DNA of 64,000 bases from assembly GCF_002744715.1 (NCBI RefSeq), contig NZ_KZ319368.1:62001-126000 (forward strand), given 5' to 3'. How positions within the stretch are numbered: position 1 is the first letter of the stretch; each line of letters starts with the position of its first letter. A program made the position numbers and the translations under genes. Below, piece after piece: positions 42,539 to 52,869 of this stretch. This DNA is from Marinobacter profundi (GTDB lineage Bacteria > Pseudomonadota > Gammaproteobacteria > Pseudomonadales > Oleiphilaceae). Under the pieces are notes generated by a model that was not told the origin of the DNA, did not search any database, and worked only from the letters and a program-made list of their open reading frames with translations.

Positions 42539-43153
42539 TTAGCCGCCAGATGCGGGTAAATCACCGCGATCGTCGTAAAACATCTGGAACGGCTTGTCCC
42601 GGGTCACCGCCTCACCAAAGGCCACGGTGCCGGCCTCGACCTGGTAAGGCACGATTTTGTTGCCGGAGATACCCAGGCGATGTTCGTGCTCGATGACCAG
42701 CACACGGGTGTCACTGTCCGCATCCACCTTGCCGGTATAGAGAATCACCGCCGCGTGGATCTTGCCCCGGCGGGCGATGGATTTGAGAGCCGCCCGGTAC
42801 ATCAGGATCTTGACGTTGGCGGGGGCGTCGACCGCCTGACCGTCCAGGTTGAGCTGCTTGATGGTCTTGCCATCCTCGAGCAACATCCAGGCCGCGGGCA
42901 CGGGCGTCGCCGCTGCACCCAGCCCTGCGGTATATTCATCAACCGCCTGCTCGGTCAGCTTGACCAACTGCTGCTGACCGGCAACCGCAGCAACCGCCAG
43001 CTCCTCGCGGGTGAGCTTGCCGTCAGCCAGCGGATCGTAGGGCTGACTGGCGGGCGAGCCGGCTTCCTCGGCCGCCGCGTAGGGCCCAGGCAGTGCAAGG
43101 AGGGCAAGCAGGGCAAGGGTCAGACTACGGGTAAGGGATCTTGTTATTGGCAT
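42539..43153 (-). CDS. Uncharacterised exported protein (204 residues)
   Basis: I do not recognise this protein. A signal peptide (about 1-28, with LALLALLALPGPYAAA) starts at an ATG with AGGAA 6 bases upstream. The mature part has DGKLTREELAVAAVAGQQQLVKL, a Met-rich middle (MLLEDGKTIKQLNLDG) and a basic segment (MYRAALKSIARRGKIHAAVILYTG) followed by HEHRLGISGNKIVPYQVEAG. No cysteine is present. It lies between the DUF6160 gene, same strand, and divergent pabB. The candidate DUF6160 promoter sits just after its stop. Confidence 0.7.
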   Translation of the reverse strand: MPITRSLTRSLTLALLALLALPGPYAAAEEAGSPASQPYDPLADGKLTREELAVAAVAGQQQLVKLTEQAVDEYTAGLGAAATPVPAAWMLLEDGKTIKQLNLDGQAVDAPANVKILMYRAALKSIARRGKIHAAVILYTGKVDADSDTRVLVIEHEHRLGISGNKIVPYQVEAGTVAFGEAVTRDKPFQMFYDDRGDLPASGG

Positions 43154-43351
43154 GGTCGTTCCTGCTGATTCTGGAGAGATTTCCTCAGTTCGGCCGGCGC
43201 AGTCCGGTGAGAACTCCGGTAAAATACCGTGCTATCACGCCAGGATAACCGGGCCAGCCCATTGGCCTTTCATTAGATCAGCGGGTATCTCCCGGCAGCA
43301 ACGCCCGTTTTGTGCCCTGATTATCATTCTTTCAAATTGACCGAGGATGTT

Positions 43352-44719
43352 TTGAGCCTGTCCACTGTGCCACCGCTATCCGAACTCGATCACCCCCGGT
43401 TCCTCCGCCTGCTGGAGTGGAGCAGCCGCGAACCGGATTTTGCGTTTCTTGGCAGCCTGGGAGCCGGAATGGAGCGTGGGCGCTACACGGTGTTTTCTGC
43501 CCTGGCCACAGCAAGCCATGACATTCCCGCCGGCGACGACGGCTCATCCACCGGCCGCGCCCATCGCCTGGAACCGGATATGGCCGCCACCATGGCGCCC
43601 TATGGCGACAGTTCCTGGCCAGAGCACCTGCCGTTTCCGGGAGGCTGGGTGGGCGTTATCAGCTATGAATACGGTTACCTGACCGAAAAACGGCTGGCGC
43701 CGCTGGCCCCGGCGATGCCCTACCCGCTGTTCAGCGCCCGCCTCTACCTGTGGTGCGCTTGGCAAGACCGCAAAGAAGGCAGCTTCCACCTCTGGATCCA
43801 CCCCGGCTGCCCGGCAGACCAGCGAGCGCAGATCGAGCACTGGCTGGGTAACCCGCCGGTCAGCAACGACCGCCACTGGCAGCTCACCGACCCGTTCCAG
43901 CCCCGCCAGCCCCACGAAGCGTTTCTCGCCAGCGTGCGGAATATCCGGGACTATATCGAGGCGGGGGACTGCTACCAGGCCAACCTGTCACAGGAATTTG
44001 AGGGCCGCTACCAAGGTGAGCCGTGGCGCGCCTTCACCGAGCTCACCGCAGCCAACCCTACCCCCTACGCGGCGTTCCTGCGCACGGGCGAGTGGAGTGT
44101 GCTGTCGGTTTCCCCCGAGCGCTTTCTGGAGATTCGCGAGGGGGTTGTCCGCACCAGCCCCATCAAGGGCACCCGCCCCCGCGGCGCGACGCCGGAGGCG
44201 GACCAGCAGCTCGCCGCCGAGCTGTGCAACTCCGAGAAGGACCGGGCAGAAAACCTGATGATCGTGGACCTGCTGCGGAACGACCTGAGCCACTATGCCA
44301 GGCCCGGCAGCGTGGTGGTCGAGGAATTGTTTGCCCTGGAGTCTTACCGCAATGTCCATCACCTGGTAAGCCATATCCGGGCCGAGCTGAACGACGGCAT
44401 ATCCCCGATGGCGGCATTGCTGAGCGCCTTTCCGGGAGGCTCCATTACCGGAGCGCCGAAAGTCCGCGCCATGGAGATTATCCGGGAGCTGGAACCACAC
44501 TGGCGCGGACCCTATTGCGGGTCGGTGTTTTACTGGGGGCTGGACGGACGGCTGGACAGCAGCATTGCGATCCGCACCCTGCTCTGCAACAGCCGTGACC
44601 GGTCGATAAGGTGCTGGGGGGGCGGTGGAATCATCGCCGATTCCGATCCAGAGGGGGAGTACCAGGAAACGCTGACCAAGGTCAGGCCGTTGATGGCCTT
44701 CCTGGAAAGCCTGCGGTAG
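43352..44719 (+). CDS. pabB: Aminodeoxychorismate synthase component I
   Basis: It converts chorismate to 4-amino-4-deoxychorismate for folate, together with PabA. The protein is about 455 residues from a TTG start at 43352, supported by GAGGA 5 bases upstream; no in-frame ATG lies before the conserved region. The chorismate-binding domain shows GDCYQANLSQEFEG, VLSVSPERFLEI, SPIKGTRPRGATPE near 268, RAENLMIVDLLRNDLSHY and SITGAPKVRAMEIIRELEP near 363. PIKGTRPRG, with Lys in place of Ala, is the PabB-type active-site lysine and separates it from TrpE. Confidence 0.93.
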   Translation: MSLSTVPPLSELDHPRFLRLLEWSSREPDFAFLGSLGAGMERGRYTVFSALATASHDIPAGDDGSSTGRAHRLEPDMAATMAPYGDSSWPEHLPFPGGWVGVISYEYGYLTEKRLAPLAPAMPYPLFSARLYLWCAWQDRKEGSFHLWIHPGCPADQRAQIEHWLGNPPVSNDRHWQLTDPFQPRQPHEAFLASVRNIRDYIEAGDCYQANLSQEFEGRYQGEPWRAFTELTAANPTPYAAFLRTGEWSVLSVSPERFLEIREGVVRTSPIKGTRPRGATPEADQQLAAELCNSEKDRAENLMIVDLLRNDLSHYARPGSVVVEELFALESYRNVHHLVSHIRAELNDGISPMAALLSAFPGGSITGAPKVRAMEIIRELEPHWRGPYCGSVFYWGLDGRLDSSIAIRTLLCNSRDRSIRCWGGGGIIADSDPEGEYQETLTKVRPLMAFLESLR

Positions 44720-44728
44720 CTGGCTTGA

Positions 44729-44794
44729 AGGACAGACCAGAGGCCAGTCCCTTTGACTCCGAATCGGGGACAGACCCAAGGTCTGTCCCCTTTT
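44729..44794. repeat. Hairpin repeat of the GGGACAGACC type with a decayed upstream copy
   Basis: A perfect 11-bp stem (44766-44776 with 44780-44790), a 3-nt loop and a following TTTT make a good terminator for pabB. The preceding 37 bases (from 44729) look like a degenerate copy of the same unit: GGACAGACC is repeated, as is TCCCTTT-GAC. Hairpins of this sequence type are dispersed repeats in many gammaproteobacterial genomes. Confidence 0.7.
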
Positions 44795-44829
44795 GACGCT
44801 GCTCGATCCCGAACCCGGCGGGGTCGAGG

Positions 44830-45444
44830 TCAGTTGCTGTGAACAGCGCTCGCCTTGAGGAATTCCTGCTTGAGCTCCTCGAAGGTATGCACGGATGGGA
44901 ACTGCGGGAATTCGTCGATGACGTTCTGGGGCGCATGGAACAGGATGCCCGCTTCCGCCTGGGACAGCATGGTGGTGTCGTTGTAGGAATCGCCGGTGGC
45001 AATGACCCGGTAGTTCAACAACTGGAAGGCACGCACAGACTGGCGCTTGGGGTCACGCTGGCGCAGCAGGTAGTTGGTGATGCGGCCCTGCTCGTTCACT
45101 TCCAGCTTGTGGCACAACAACGTGGGGTAGCCCAGCTTGGCCATCAGCGGCATGGCAAACTCGTAAAAGGTATCGGACAGGATCACCACCTGGAAGCGCT
45201 CGCGCAGCCAGTTCACAAAATCCTGGGCGCCCGGCAACGGGTCGAGAGTGCCGATGACTTCCTGGATTTCCGGCAGCCCGTAACCATGCTCGTCGAGCAG
45301 GCGCAGACGCTGACGCATCAGCACATCATAGTCGGGAATGTCGCGGGTGGTTGCCTTGAGCTCCTCAATACCCGTTTTTTCCGCAAATGCGATCCAGATT
45401 TCCGGGATCAGTACTCCTTCAAGGTCAAGGCACGCGAGTTCCAC
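44830..45444 (-). CDS. thrH: Bifunctional phosphoserine phosphatase/homoserine phosphotransferase
   Basis: This is a HAD-family enzyme; P. aeruginosa ThrH dephosphorylates phosphoserine and can move the phosphate to homoserine. The protein is 204 residues from GTG 45444, which has AGGAG 7 bases upstream. Motif I is CLDLEGVLIPE with nucleophile Asp7, motif II is VVILSDTFYEF, the Lys motif is RQRDPKRQSV, and motif III is GDSYNDTTM. FHAPQNVIDEFPQFPSVHT closely matches the Pseudomonas protein as I remember it. The longer in-frame N-terminus upstream is not conserved and was rejected. Confidence 0.94.
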   Translation of the reverse strand: MELACLDLEGVLIPEIWIAFAEKTGIEELKATTRDIPDYDVLMRQRLRLLDEHGYGLPEIQEVIGTLDPLPGAQDFVNWLRERFQVVILSDTFYEFAMPLMAKLGYPTLLCHKLEVNEQGRITNYLLRQRDPKRQSVRAFQLLNYRVIATGDSYNDTTMLSQAEAGILFHAPQNVIDEFPQFPSVHTFEELKQEFLKASAVHSN

Positions 45445-45644
45445 AATTGTCTCCTGAATGCGATGGCGGGCAACCGGTGGTCCGGCCGGCCCTTGATTGG
45501 GGTTTCCGGCGCGTATGATAGAAAAATCCACCGCCGAATGCACCGGGGATCTGCCCTGCTATAACGATATGAACGCTGATTCCTTCTGCGCCGGCCCGGT
45601 CAATGGTAGATTTATCACACATTTACAGCAGGCCCGAGCGCACT

Positions 45645-46367
45645 ATGACGGACATTACCCAACTGCAGCAGGAACTGGAAGGCCAGAGCCCCCGCGCCAT
45701 TCTCAAGGCGGCGCTGGCCCACTACGACAATCTCGCGATTTCGTTCAGCGGTGCCGAAGACGTCGCCCTGATCGAACTGGCCCACAAGCTGACGGACCGC
45801 CTGCAGGTCTTCACCCTTGATACTGGCCGTCTGCACCCCGAAACCTACGAGTTTATCGACCGGGTCCGTGACCACTACAACCTCGACATCGAGGTGCTGT
45901 TCCCGGATGCCGCCGAAGTAGAAGCGCTGGTCCGTAAAAAGGGCCTGTTCAGCTTCTATCGGGATGGTCACTCCGAGTGTTGCGGTATCCGCAAGGTCAA
46001 TCCGTTGCGACGCAAGCTTGCCACCCTGGATGCCTGGGTTACCGGCCAGCGCCGGGACCAGAGCCCCGGAACCCGCAACCACGTTCCGGTCGTGCAGCTC
46101 GACGAGGCGTTTTCCACCGACGGCCACCCACTGATCAAGTTCAACCCGCTGGCGAACTGGAGCTCCAGGGAAGTCTGGGATTACCTGCGGGTGTCCGAGG
46201 CCCCCTACAACAAGCTTCATGAACAAGGGTTTATCAGCATTGGTTGCCAACCCTGCACCCGCCCCGTGCTGCCCGGCCAGCACGAACGGGAGGGCCGCTG
46301 GTGGTGGGAAGAAGCCACCAGGAAGGAATGCGGCCTGCACGCCGACAACCTGATCACCCGCCAGTAA
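45645..46367 (+). CDS. cysH: Phosphoadenylyl/adenylyl-sulfate reductase (assimilatory, Fe-S type)
   Basis: It reduces adenylyl sulfate to sulfite in sulfate assimilation. The protein is 240 residues. [14 protein letters not shown] is the PP-loop, and [17 protein letters not shown] and [12 protein letters not shown] bind substrate. Cluster cysteines are paired at Cys112-Cys113 (SECCGIRK) and Cys201/Cys204 (GCQPCTRP), indicating a 4Fe-4S APS reductase as in Pseudomonas. The catalytic Cys229 is in KECGLH. The start codon is not well supported by a ribosome site; an ATG 14 codons earlier (45603) is possible. cysB is convergent next to it. Confidence 0.94.
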   Translation: MTDITQLQQELEGQSPRAILKAALAHYDNLAISFSGAEDVALIELAHKLTDRLQVFTLDTGRLHPETYEFIDRVRDHYNLDIEVLFPDAAEVEALVRKKGLFSFYRDGHSECCGIRKVNPLRRKLATLDAWVTGQRRDQSPGTRNHVPVVQLDEAFSTDGHPLIKFNPLANWSSREVWDYLRVSEAPYNKLHEQGFISIGCQPCTRPVLPGQHEREGRWWWEEATRKECGLHADNLITRQ

Positions 46368-46369
46368 GC

Positions 46370-46400
46370 AAAAAGTCCCGGGATCCGCTGGATGACCGGG
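46370..46400 (-). terminator. Terminator after cysB, between convergent cysB and cysH
   Basis: On the minus strand an imperfect stem (ATCC/GGAT plus CCCGG/CCGGG with a small internal bulge) is followed by ACTTTTTG. It lies just after the cysB stop and just after the convergent cysH stop. Confidence 0.6.
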
Positions 46401-46421
46401 GCTTCAGTGGGCACACCGCCG

Positions 46422-47399
<978 letters not shown>

Positions 47400-47674
47400 T
47401 TACCCCGTCGCTCCCCTGTTGAAATCGGCAGGTAGCCTGCCAGACGTTGCATTGCGCTCGCCAGCTTCACGCTGAGGGCCAAAGCGCCTCCTTAGAATAC
47501 GCATAAGGAAACATTTTTTCATTCTTTTTTAATATACAAGATCCCGTGTTAATCAGTTTAGACCAAAACTGAATTTGCGCGTCGCGCTTAAGCACAAAAA
47601 CGGCCCGCCGCCCTTGACTTGACGGTAACAAAGCACACAATCCGGTAACGTAATCCACGGCTGCTTAAACCAAC

Positions 47675-50434
47675 ATGCTGCTCACCACCAAATTCCTCAG
47701 GCCCACGGCAGACCCCCGGGCAGTCGCCCGCGAACGGTTGCTGCACCTGCTGGAACCCGGGGATACCCGCCGGCTCAACCTGATTGTGGCGCCCGCCGGC
47801 TTTGGCAAAACCACCCTGGCCAGCCAGTGGTGCTCAACCACCACCTGGCCAACGCCTTGGCTGTCGCTGGACGAGCATGACGATGAGCCTCGGCGGTTAT
47901 GGCAGTATGTCACCGGGGCTTTCAGCCACGGCGGCCTGGCAGGGCTCGAGGACATCCGCAAGCAACTCGCCCGCTGCAGCACTGAAGAGCTCGAAGGTCC
48001 GGTTACCGGCCTGATCAACACCCTGGCTGCCGATGGCGGGCAGTGGGGCCTGGTGATTGACGATTACCACCTGATCCGCGACCGCAGGATCCATCAGCAG
48101 CTGTGCTATTTCATCGACTACCTGCCCCCCGGCGTCACCGTCACCCTGCTGTCCCGCACCGAGCCGGACCTGCCCATCGCGCGCTGGAAAGTCCGCCAGT
48201 GGGTAGCCGAGATCCACCCGTCCCTGCTGGCCTTCTCCGAGGAAGAATGCCGGCGTTTCTTCAGTGACTACATGGCGCAACCGCTGTCTCCGGAACAGGC
48301 TCGCAAGGTCTGGGAGAAAACCGAGGGCTGGGTCGCGGCGATGCAGCTGTCAGCCCTGGCCGGGGGCAGCGACAACCGACCCTCCGGCGCGCCGTCCAGC
48401 GGGGCAACCCTTGATGGCCGCCGGATCAGCGACTACGTGCTGAGCGAAGTACTCGAGCAGCAACCACCCGAGGTCCGCCAGTTCCTGCTGGAAACCGCAG
48501 CATGCCCGCGGCTTTGCTCCCGGCTGTGCGATGCGGTACGCGACGCCAACGACAGCCAGCGCCTGCTGGAGCGCCTGCTGCGGGATAATCTGTTTGTGGT
48601 TCCCCTGGACACCAACGGCGCATGGTTCCGCTATCACGACCTGTTTCGGGAGGCTCTCCTGCAACGGGCCGTACAGCTGGATGCTGATCGCTTTGCCAGG
48701 GGGCGTATCCGCGCCATCGAGTGGTTGCTGACCCATGAAAATGTCCAGGAAGGCATCAGCCAGATTGTCGATCTTGACGATAAGGAGTGGCTGGCCCAGG
48801 TCCTGGAGCTGCATGGCAACAACCTGATCCACAGCGGCTTCCACCTCCCCGTGCTGGACTGGCTGACCCGGTTACCCGTTGAGGCCATCCAGCAAAGTCC
48901 GCGGCTGATGATGCTGCGGGTGTGGGCGCTGTTCTTTGCCAACCGGGTAGAGCTGATCGCTCCCCTGCTCACCGAACTGGAAGACCTGCTGGATTGCCGG
49001 GTGGCAGAATCCCACCCCGACGCCGAAGGCGCGCTTGGCCTGCACAGTGAGATCTCGCTGATCCGCTCTTACCTGGCCCGCACCCGTAGCGACGACAAGA
49101 GCGCATCCGACCTGACTCGTCAGGTTCTCCAGGACATTGACCACACCCGCATTCCACTCAAGTCGGTGACCTATTACAGCCTTGGCCTGGACTACTACGG
49201 CAAGGGAGAACTGGCGGCAGCGGAAGACGCCCTGCGTTCCGCCGTGCAGTACGGCCAGCTGGAACGCAAACCCAGTACCCTGTTGTCCAGCGGCGGCCTG
49301 ATGGCCTGGATCCAGTACAACCGGGGCGACATCGACCTGGCGCTGGAAACCAGTACCAGTGTGCGGCAGTGGGTGGACGAACATTTTGGCGACCCCCGGC
49401 AGCCGCGCCTGATCTCATGCTGGCAAAACAGCGCGATGACTGAAATCTACCGCGAACGTAACGAACCCGAGCTGGCAACCGCCTGTCTGGCTCCGCTCCT
49501 GGAGCACGTCCGTAACGGTACCGAGCCGGGCCAGCACGTCATCATCCAGCACGTGCGGGGGCACCTCGCGTTCAGCCAAGGCCGCTATGAGGAGGCTCTG
49601 GACGCCTTGCGGGATGCCGAATCCGTTGCTCGCCGGCGGCGGGAGCATATTGTCTTCGAGCCACCGGACAGCGGTGCACTGATGGCTCGCTGCTACCTGG
49701 CCATGGCCAATCTCGGGCAGGCCAGGCAGTGGCTGGACACCGCCAGCCCGGAGCGCTTCCGCAACCCGCTTAACCGGGAGCAGAGCCAGACCAGCGCGGC
49801 GCGGGTACTGGTGGCACTGGGGCGCCCAGACGAAGCGATTGAGCGGCTGGCACCCCTGCAGGCGGCTGCCGAGCGAGACCAGCACAACCGCCAGCTGACC
49901 GAACTGCTGGTGGTTCACGCCACGGCCAAGCTGGCACTGGGCGAGTCCGCGGATGCCGCCCTGCTGATTGGCCAGGCACTGTCGCGGGCCGCAGAAGCCG
50001 GCTTCCTGCGATTGTTCGCCGAGGAACCGGCCGCCGTTCGCGAGCTGATCCTCGGCTTGCCGGAAATCCACGCGCCGCAATCCTGGGTCAACCGCCTGCG
50101 GGCCATGTTGGCGGAGCTTGACGAGCCATCCTCCTCATCCTGCATTACCGGTTCCACTAAGCCGATGCGGCCCGAGAAAACGGGATCGGTTGCAAACCCG
50201 GACGCCACGGACGGCGAAAAACCGCGCAACAGCGCCTTGCCCGACTCGCTCAGCCAGCGGGAAGTGGAAGTGCTCGGTCTGATCAATGAAGGTCTGGCAA
50301 ACAAGGAAATCGCTGCCGCCATGGGGGTCGCCGCGACCACCGTCAAGGCCCATATCCGCAATCTATACAGCAAGCTGGCCGTGGGAAGTCGTACCGAGGC
50401 ACTGGCCCGTGCACGTCAGTTGGGCCTGCTCTGA
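47675..50434 (+). CDS. MalT-like LuxR-family transcriptional regulator (LAL/STAND ATPase)
   Basis: This is a large ATP-dependent activator. The protein is 919 residues: an N-terminal STAND NTPase with P-loop APAGFGKTT (39-47) and VIDDYHLIRD as Walker B, a winged-helix region, a long TPR-like helical sensor domain (about 400-800), a low-complexity linker, and a C-terminal LuxR HTH (about 852-915) with LSQREVEVLGLINEGLANKEIA. Relatives include MalT and AlkS. No inducible operon lies beside it, so its target and inducer are unknown. The ribosome site is weak. Confidence 0.88.
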   Translation: MLLTTKFLRPTADPRAVARERLLHLLEPGDTRRLNLIVAPAGFGKTTLASQWCSTTTWPTPWLSLDEHDDEPRRLWQYVTGAFSHGGLAGLEDIRKQLARCSTEELEGPVTGLINTLAADGGQWGLVIDDYHLIRDRRIHQQLCYFIDYLPPGVTVTLLSRTEPDLPIARWKVRQWVAEIHPSLLAFSEEECRRFFSDYMAQPLSPEQARKVWEKTEGWVAAMQLSALAGGSDNRPSGAPSSGATLDGRRISDYVLSEVLEQQPPEVRQFLLETAACPRLCSRLCDAVRDANDSQRLLERLLRDNLFVVPLDTNGAWFRYHDLFREALLQRAVQLDADRFARGRIRAIEWLLTHENVQEGISQIVDLDDKEWLAQVLELHGNNLIHSGFHLPVLDWLTRLPVEAIQQSPRLMMLRVWALFFANRVELIAPLLTELEDLLDCRVAESHPDAEGALGLHSEISLIRSYLARTRSDDKSASDLTRQVLQDIDHTRIPLKSVTYYSLGLDYYGKGELAAAEDALRSAVQYGQLERKPSTLLSSGGLMAWIQYNRGDIDLALETSTSVRQWVDEHFGDPRQPRLISCWQNSAMTEIYRERNEPELATACLAPLLEHVRNGTEPGQHVIIQHVRGHLAFSQGRYEEALDALRDAESVARRRREHIVFEPPDSGALMARCYLAMANLGQARQWLDTASPERFRNPLNREQSQTSAARVLVALGRPDEAIERLAPLQAAAERDQHNRQLTELLVVHATAKLALGESADAALLIGQALSRAAEAGFLRLFAEEPAAVRELILGLPEIHAPQSWVNRLRAMLAELDEPSSSSCITGSTKPMRPEKTGSVANPDATDGEKPRNSALPDSLSQREVEVLGLINEGLANKEIAAAMGVAATTVKAHIRNLYSKLAVGSRTEALARARQLGLL

Positions 50435-50648
50435 CCCGGCTTGAAATGTGAACGCCATCACATTTTGGCGAGAGAAAAAATCAGGACTACGCCCTTTGGA
50501 CGATCCGGCTACGCCCCGCTACGCCCTATCATGGTCTCAACGGTGAAGGAGCCCTTCACCAGGAATTCTGAAACTTCAGGCCTTCAGATTCCTTGTTCCG
50601 CGTTGTTTCGACGCCCCGGGATCACACACTGCTGGATCCCCTTTTGAC

Positions 50649-50682
50649 AAGAGCCGCCCCGCCGGGACTGGCTCTTTTTTTT
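50649..50682 (+). terminator. Plus-strand terminator about 215 bases after the MalT-like gene
   Basis: A 7-bp stem (50649-50655 with 50670-50676) and a 14-nt GC-rich loop are followed by eight T in total. It points away from the MalT-like gene, leaving a long 3' region (50435-50648) that also holds a perfect 8-bp hairpin at 50542-50560. There is no T tract on the dinG side. Confidence 0.75.
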
Positions 50683-50712
50683 GGCTTTTTTGGGGCCCTT
50701 CGACAGGCGCCC

Positions 50713-52869
50713 TCAGCGCTCGATGAGCCGGCGGAATGGCGGCAGGGCATCCAGCAGCAGCTGGCCATAGCGCCGCGCCACGATCCGACGATCCAGGATG
50801 GTAACCCGCCCGGTATCGGACTCGGTACGCAACAGTCGTCCCACGGCCTGGACCAGCCTGACAGAGGCGTCCGGCACGGTAATCTCCATGAACGGATTGC
50901 CACCGCGACTGGTAACCCATTCGGCAAGGCTGGCGTCGATAGGATCGTCGGGCACCGCAAACGGCAACCGGGTGATGATCACATGACCCAGGTAATGCCC
51001 GGGCAAATCGATACCCTCGGCAAAACTGGCAACACCGAACAGTACGCTCGGCCGGCCGGCGTCCACCCGCTGGCAATGCTGGCGCAGCACTTCGCCCTTG
51101 GCCATGTCGTCCTGGGTAATGATGAGATCCGGGTGCTCCGGAGCCAGCGCATCCCGCACGCTCAGCATCTGGCGGCGAGAGGTGAACAGGACGAGCGTGG
51201 CCTTGTCCCCTGCCCACAGATCCGGCAGCCGTTTGACCAGGGCATCGCCGAATGCGTCATCCGTCGGCATCGCCGGCATGGCCGGCACCTCAACGGTTGC
51301 CATCTCCGCATAGCGGAAGGAACTCGGTACCACCATGTAGCGGGTCGCCTCCGGCAATCCGGCCCGGGAGCGGAGCCGGTCAAACCGGCCCAGTGCAGTC
51401 AGGGTGGCACTGGTCAGCACGGCGCCATAGGCCCGCGACCACAACCTCGCATACAGCAGGTTATCTGCCAGCACCGGACTGCTGTAAAAGGTGATGTCCT
51501 CGGCATGATCCCAGCGCTGACGCACCGCCCACCGCGCAGGGGGCGGGCTGGTCACCGGTTTGTCCTCCTGGGGCTCCGGGGGCTTCTCACACCAGGCGAC
51601 CCACAGTCGCAACTGGTCTTCGGAGCGGCTGTGGAAGGAGCCGATCACCGGGTACCACGCATCGGCAGTTTCACGATCGACATCGTGCTCCTTGCGTTCG
51701 TCAAACGCCTTCTGGAGCTCGTCAGCCAGCACGCCCAGCTGGCGCACAAGTGCGGCGGTGGCGGTTTGCGCGGTAAACGCCAGCTCGGCCAGGGTATCCG
51801 GCAACTGCCCCTCGGGATACCGCCACTGGGCGGACCGGCGCTCTTCGCTGAACTCCCAGCTGGTGTTCTGTTCGGCCTCACCATAGACCTCGGCAAGCAC
51901 GATATCGAGCTCACGGGCAGCCGTGCTGATCTTGTCCACCGTCTTGGCGGCCAGGGTACCGGGCGCCAGGAACGGCGGTATCTTGGCCAACGCCTGGGAA
52001 AGCTGCTTCAACCACTGCCGGGTGGAATTCACCGGAACCGAGGCGGCAAAGTGGCTTAGCGCCTTGTCCGGAAGGTGGTGGGCCTCGTCAAAAATGAAGA
52101 TGGCATTCTCCGGCTCAGGCAGGATCGCGCCGCCACCCAGCGCCAGGTCGGCCAGCACCAGGTCGTGGTTGGCAACCACCACGTCGGCGTCGTCCAGCTC
52201 TTTACGGGCATCGAAAAACGCACAGCTGTCAAAGTAGCTGCAATGGCGGTTGGTGCACTGGCGGTGGTCCGTGGTGACCTGCCGCCAGGTCTCGTCAGGA
52301 ATCTGCGACGGCCAGTGATCGCGGTCGCCGTCCCACTCGCGGGAACCATAGCGCCCCAGCATGTCTTCAAAAAACGCCCGGGTACCCGGTTCATCGTCCC
52401 TCGGCTCATCGAGCAGAAACAGCGGCATGGTATCGCTGTCACCGACGCCTTCGTCGTGCAGACGGGCCTCGAGGCGGGACATGCACAGGTAACGGCCGCG
52501 GCCCTTCGCCAGTGTCCAGCTGAAGTCCATGCCGGTATGCTTTTTCAGGTCTGGCAGGTCCTTGTGGACAATCTGGTCCTGCAGGGCAACGGTGGCGGTG
52601 GAGATCACCAGGGTTTTCCCAAGAGCGCGGGCGATGGGAATGGCCGCAACCAGGTAACCCAACGTCTTACCGGTACCGGTCCCCGCCTCCACGACGCAGG
52701 TCGCTGGCGGAGACGTCCGCAAACCATCATCGGCGGTAATGTCGCCCAGGTAGCGGGCAATTTCCGCAATCATCAGGCGCTGGCCGTAACGGGCCTTGAC
52801 CGACTTCCCCGTCAGCACATCCCGGTAGGCCTGCTGGATTTCCTGTTTAACCTCTTCTGAAAGTGCCAT
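50713..52869 (-). CDS. dinG: ATP-dependent DNA helicase DinG
   Basis: This is an XPD-like 5'-3' Fe-S helicase that removes R-loops and DNA-RNA conflicts. The protein is 718 residues. Walker A is EAGTGTGKTL (61-70), and the cluster cysteines are in RGRYLCMSRLE and CTNRHCSYFDSCAFFD. The DEAH-type box is FIFDEAHHLPD, and later motifs are LFTSRRQML, FGVASFAEGIDLPG and QAVGRLLRTESDTGRVTILDRR. The stop of gspB/start of dinG junction shares one base. It may be cotranscribed with gspA-gspB. Confidence 0.95.
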   Translation of the reverse strand: MALSEEVKQEIQQAYRDVLTGKSVKARYGQRLMIAEIARYLGDITADDGLRTSPPATCVVEAGTGTGKTLGYLVAAIPIARALGKTLVISTATVALQDQIVHKDLPDLKKHTGMDFSWTLAKGRGRYLCMSRLEARLHDEGVGDSDTMPLFLLDEPRDDEPGTRAFFEDMLGRYGSREWDGDRDHWPSQIPDETWRQVTTDHRQCTNRHCSYFDSCAFFDARKELDDADVVVANHDLVLADLALGGGAILPEPENAIFIFDEAHHLPDKALSHFAASVPVNSTRQWLKQLSQALAKIPPFLAPGTLAAKTVDKISTAARELDIVLAEVYGEAEQNTSWEFSEERRSAQWRYPEGQLPDTLAELAFTAQTATAALVRQLGVLADELQKAFDERKEHDVDRETADAWYPVIGSFHSRSEDQLRLWVAWCEKPPEPQEDKPVTSPPPARWAVRQRWDHAEDITFYSSPVLADNLLYARLWSRAYGAVLTSATLTALGRFDRLRSRAGLPEATRYMVVPSSFRYAEMATVEVPAMPAMPTDDAFGDALVKRLPDLWAGDKATLVLFTSRRQMLSVRDALAPEHPDLIITQDDMAKGEVLRQHCQRVDAGRPSVLFGVASFAEGIDLPGHYLGHVIITRLPFAVPDDPIDASLAEWVTSRGGNPFMEITVPDASVRLVQAVGRLLRTESDTGRVTILDRRIVARRYGQLLLDALPPFRRLIER

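Noticed and set aside
44746-44794. CRISPR-like repeat pattern from GGGACAGACC copies
   Set aside because: There are only two unequal copies with no regular spacers; it is better explained as a dispersed hairpin repeat.
45492-45518. Candidate cysH promoter TTGATT...TATGAT
   Set aside because: The spacer is only 15 bases, too short to call by eye.
50593-52059. 488-codon plus-strand frame opposite dinG
   Set aside because: It is a shadow of dinG, with no ribosome site and no family motifs.
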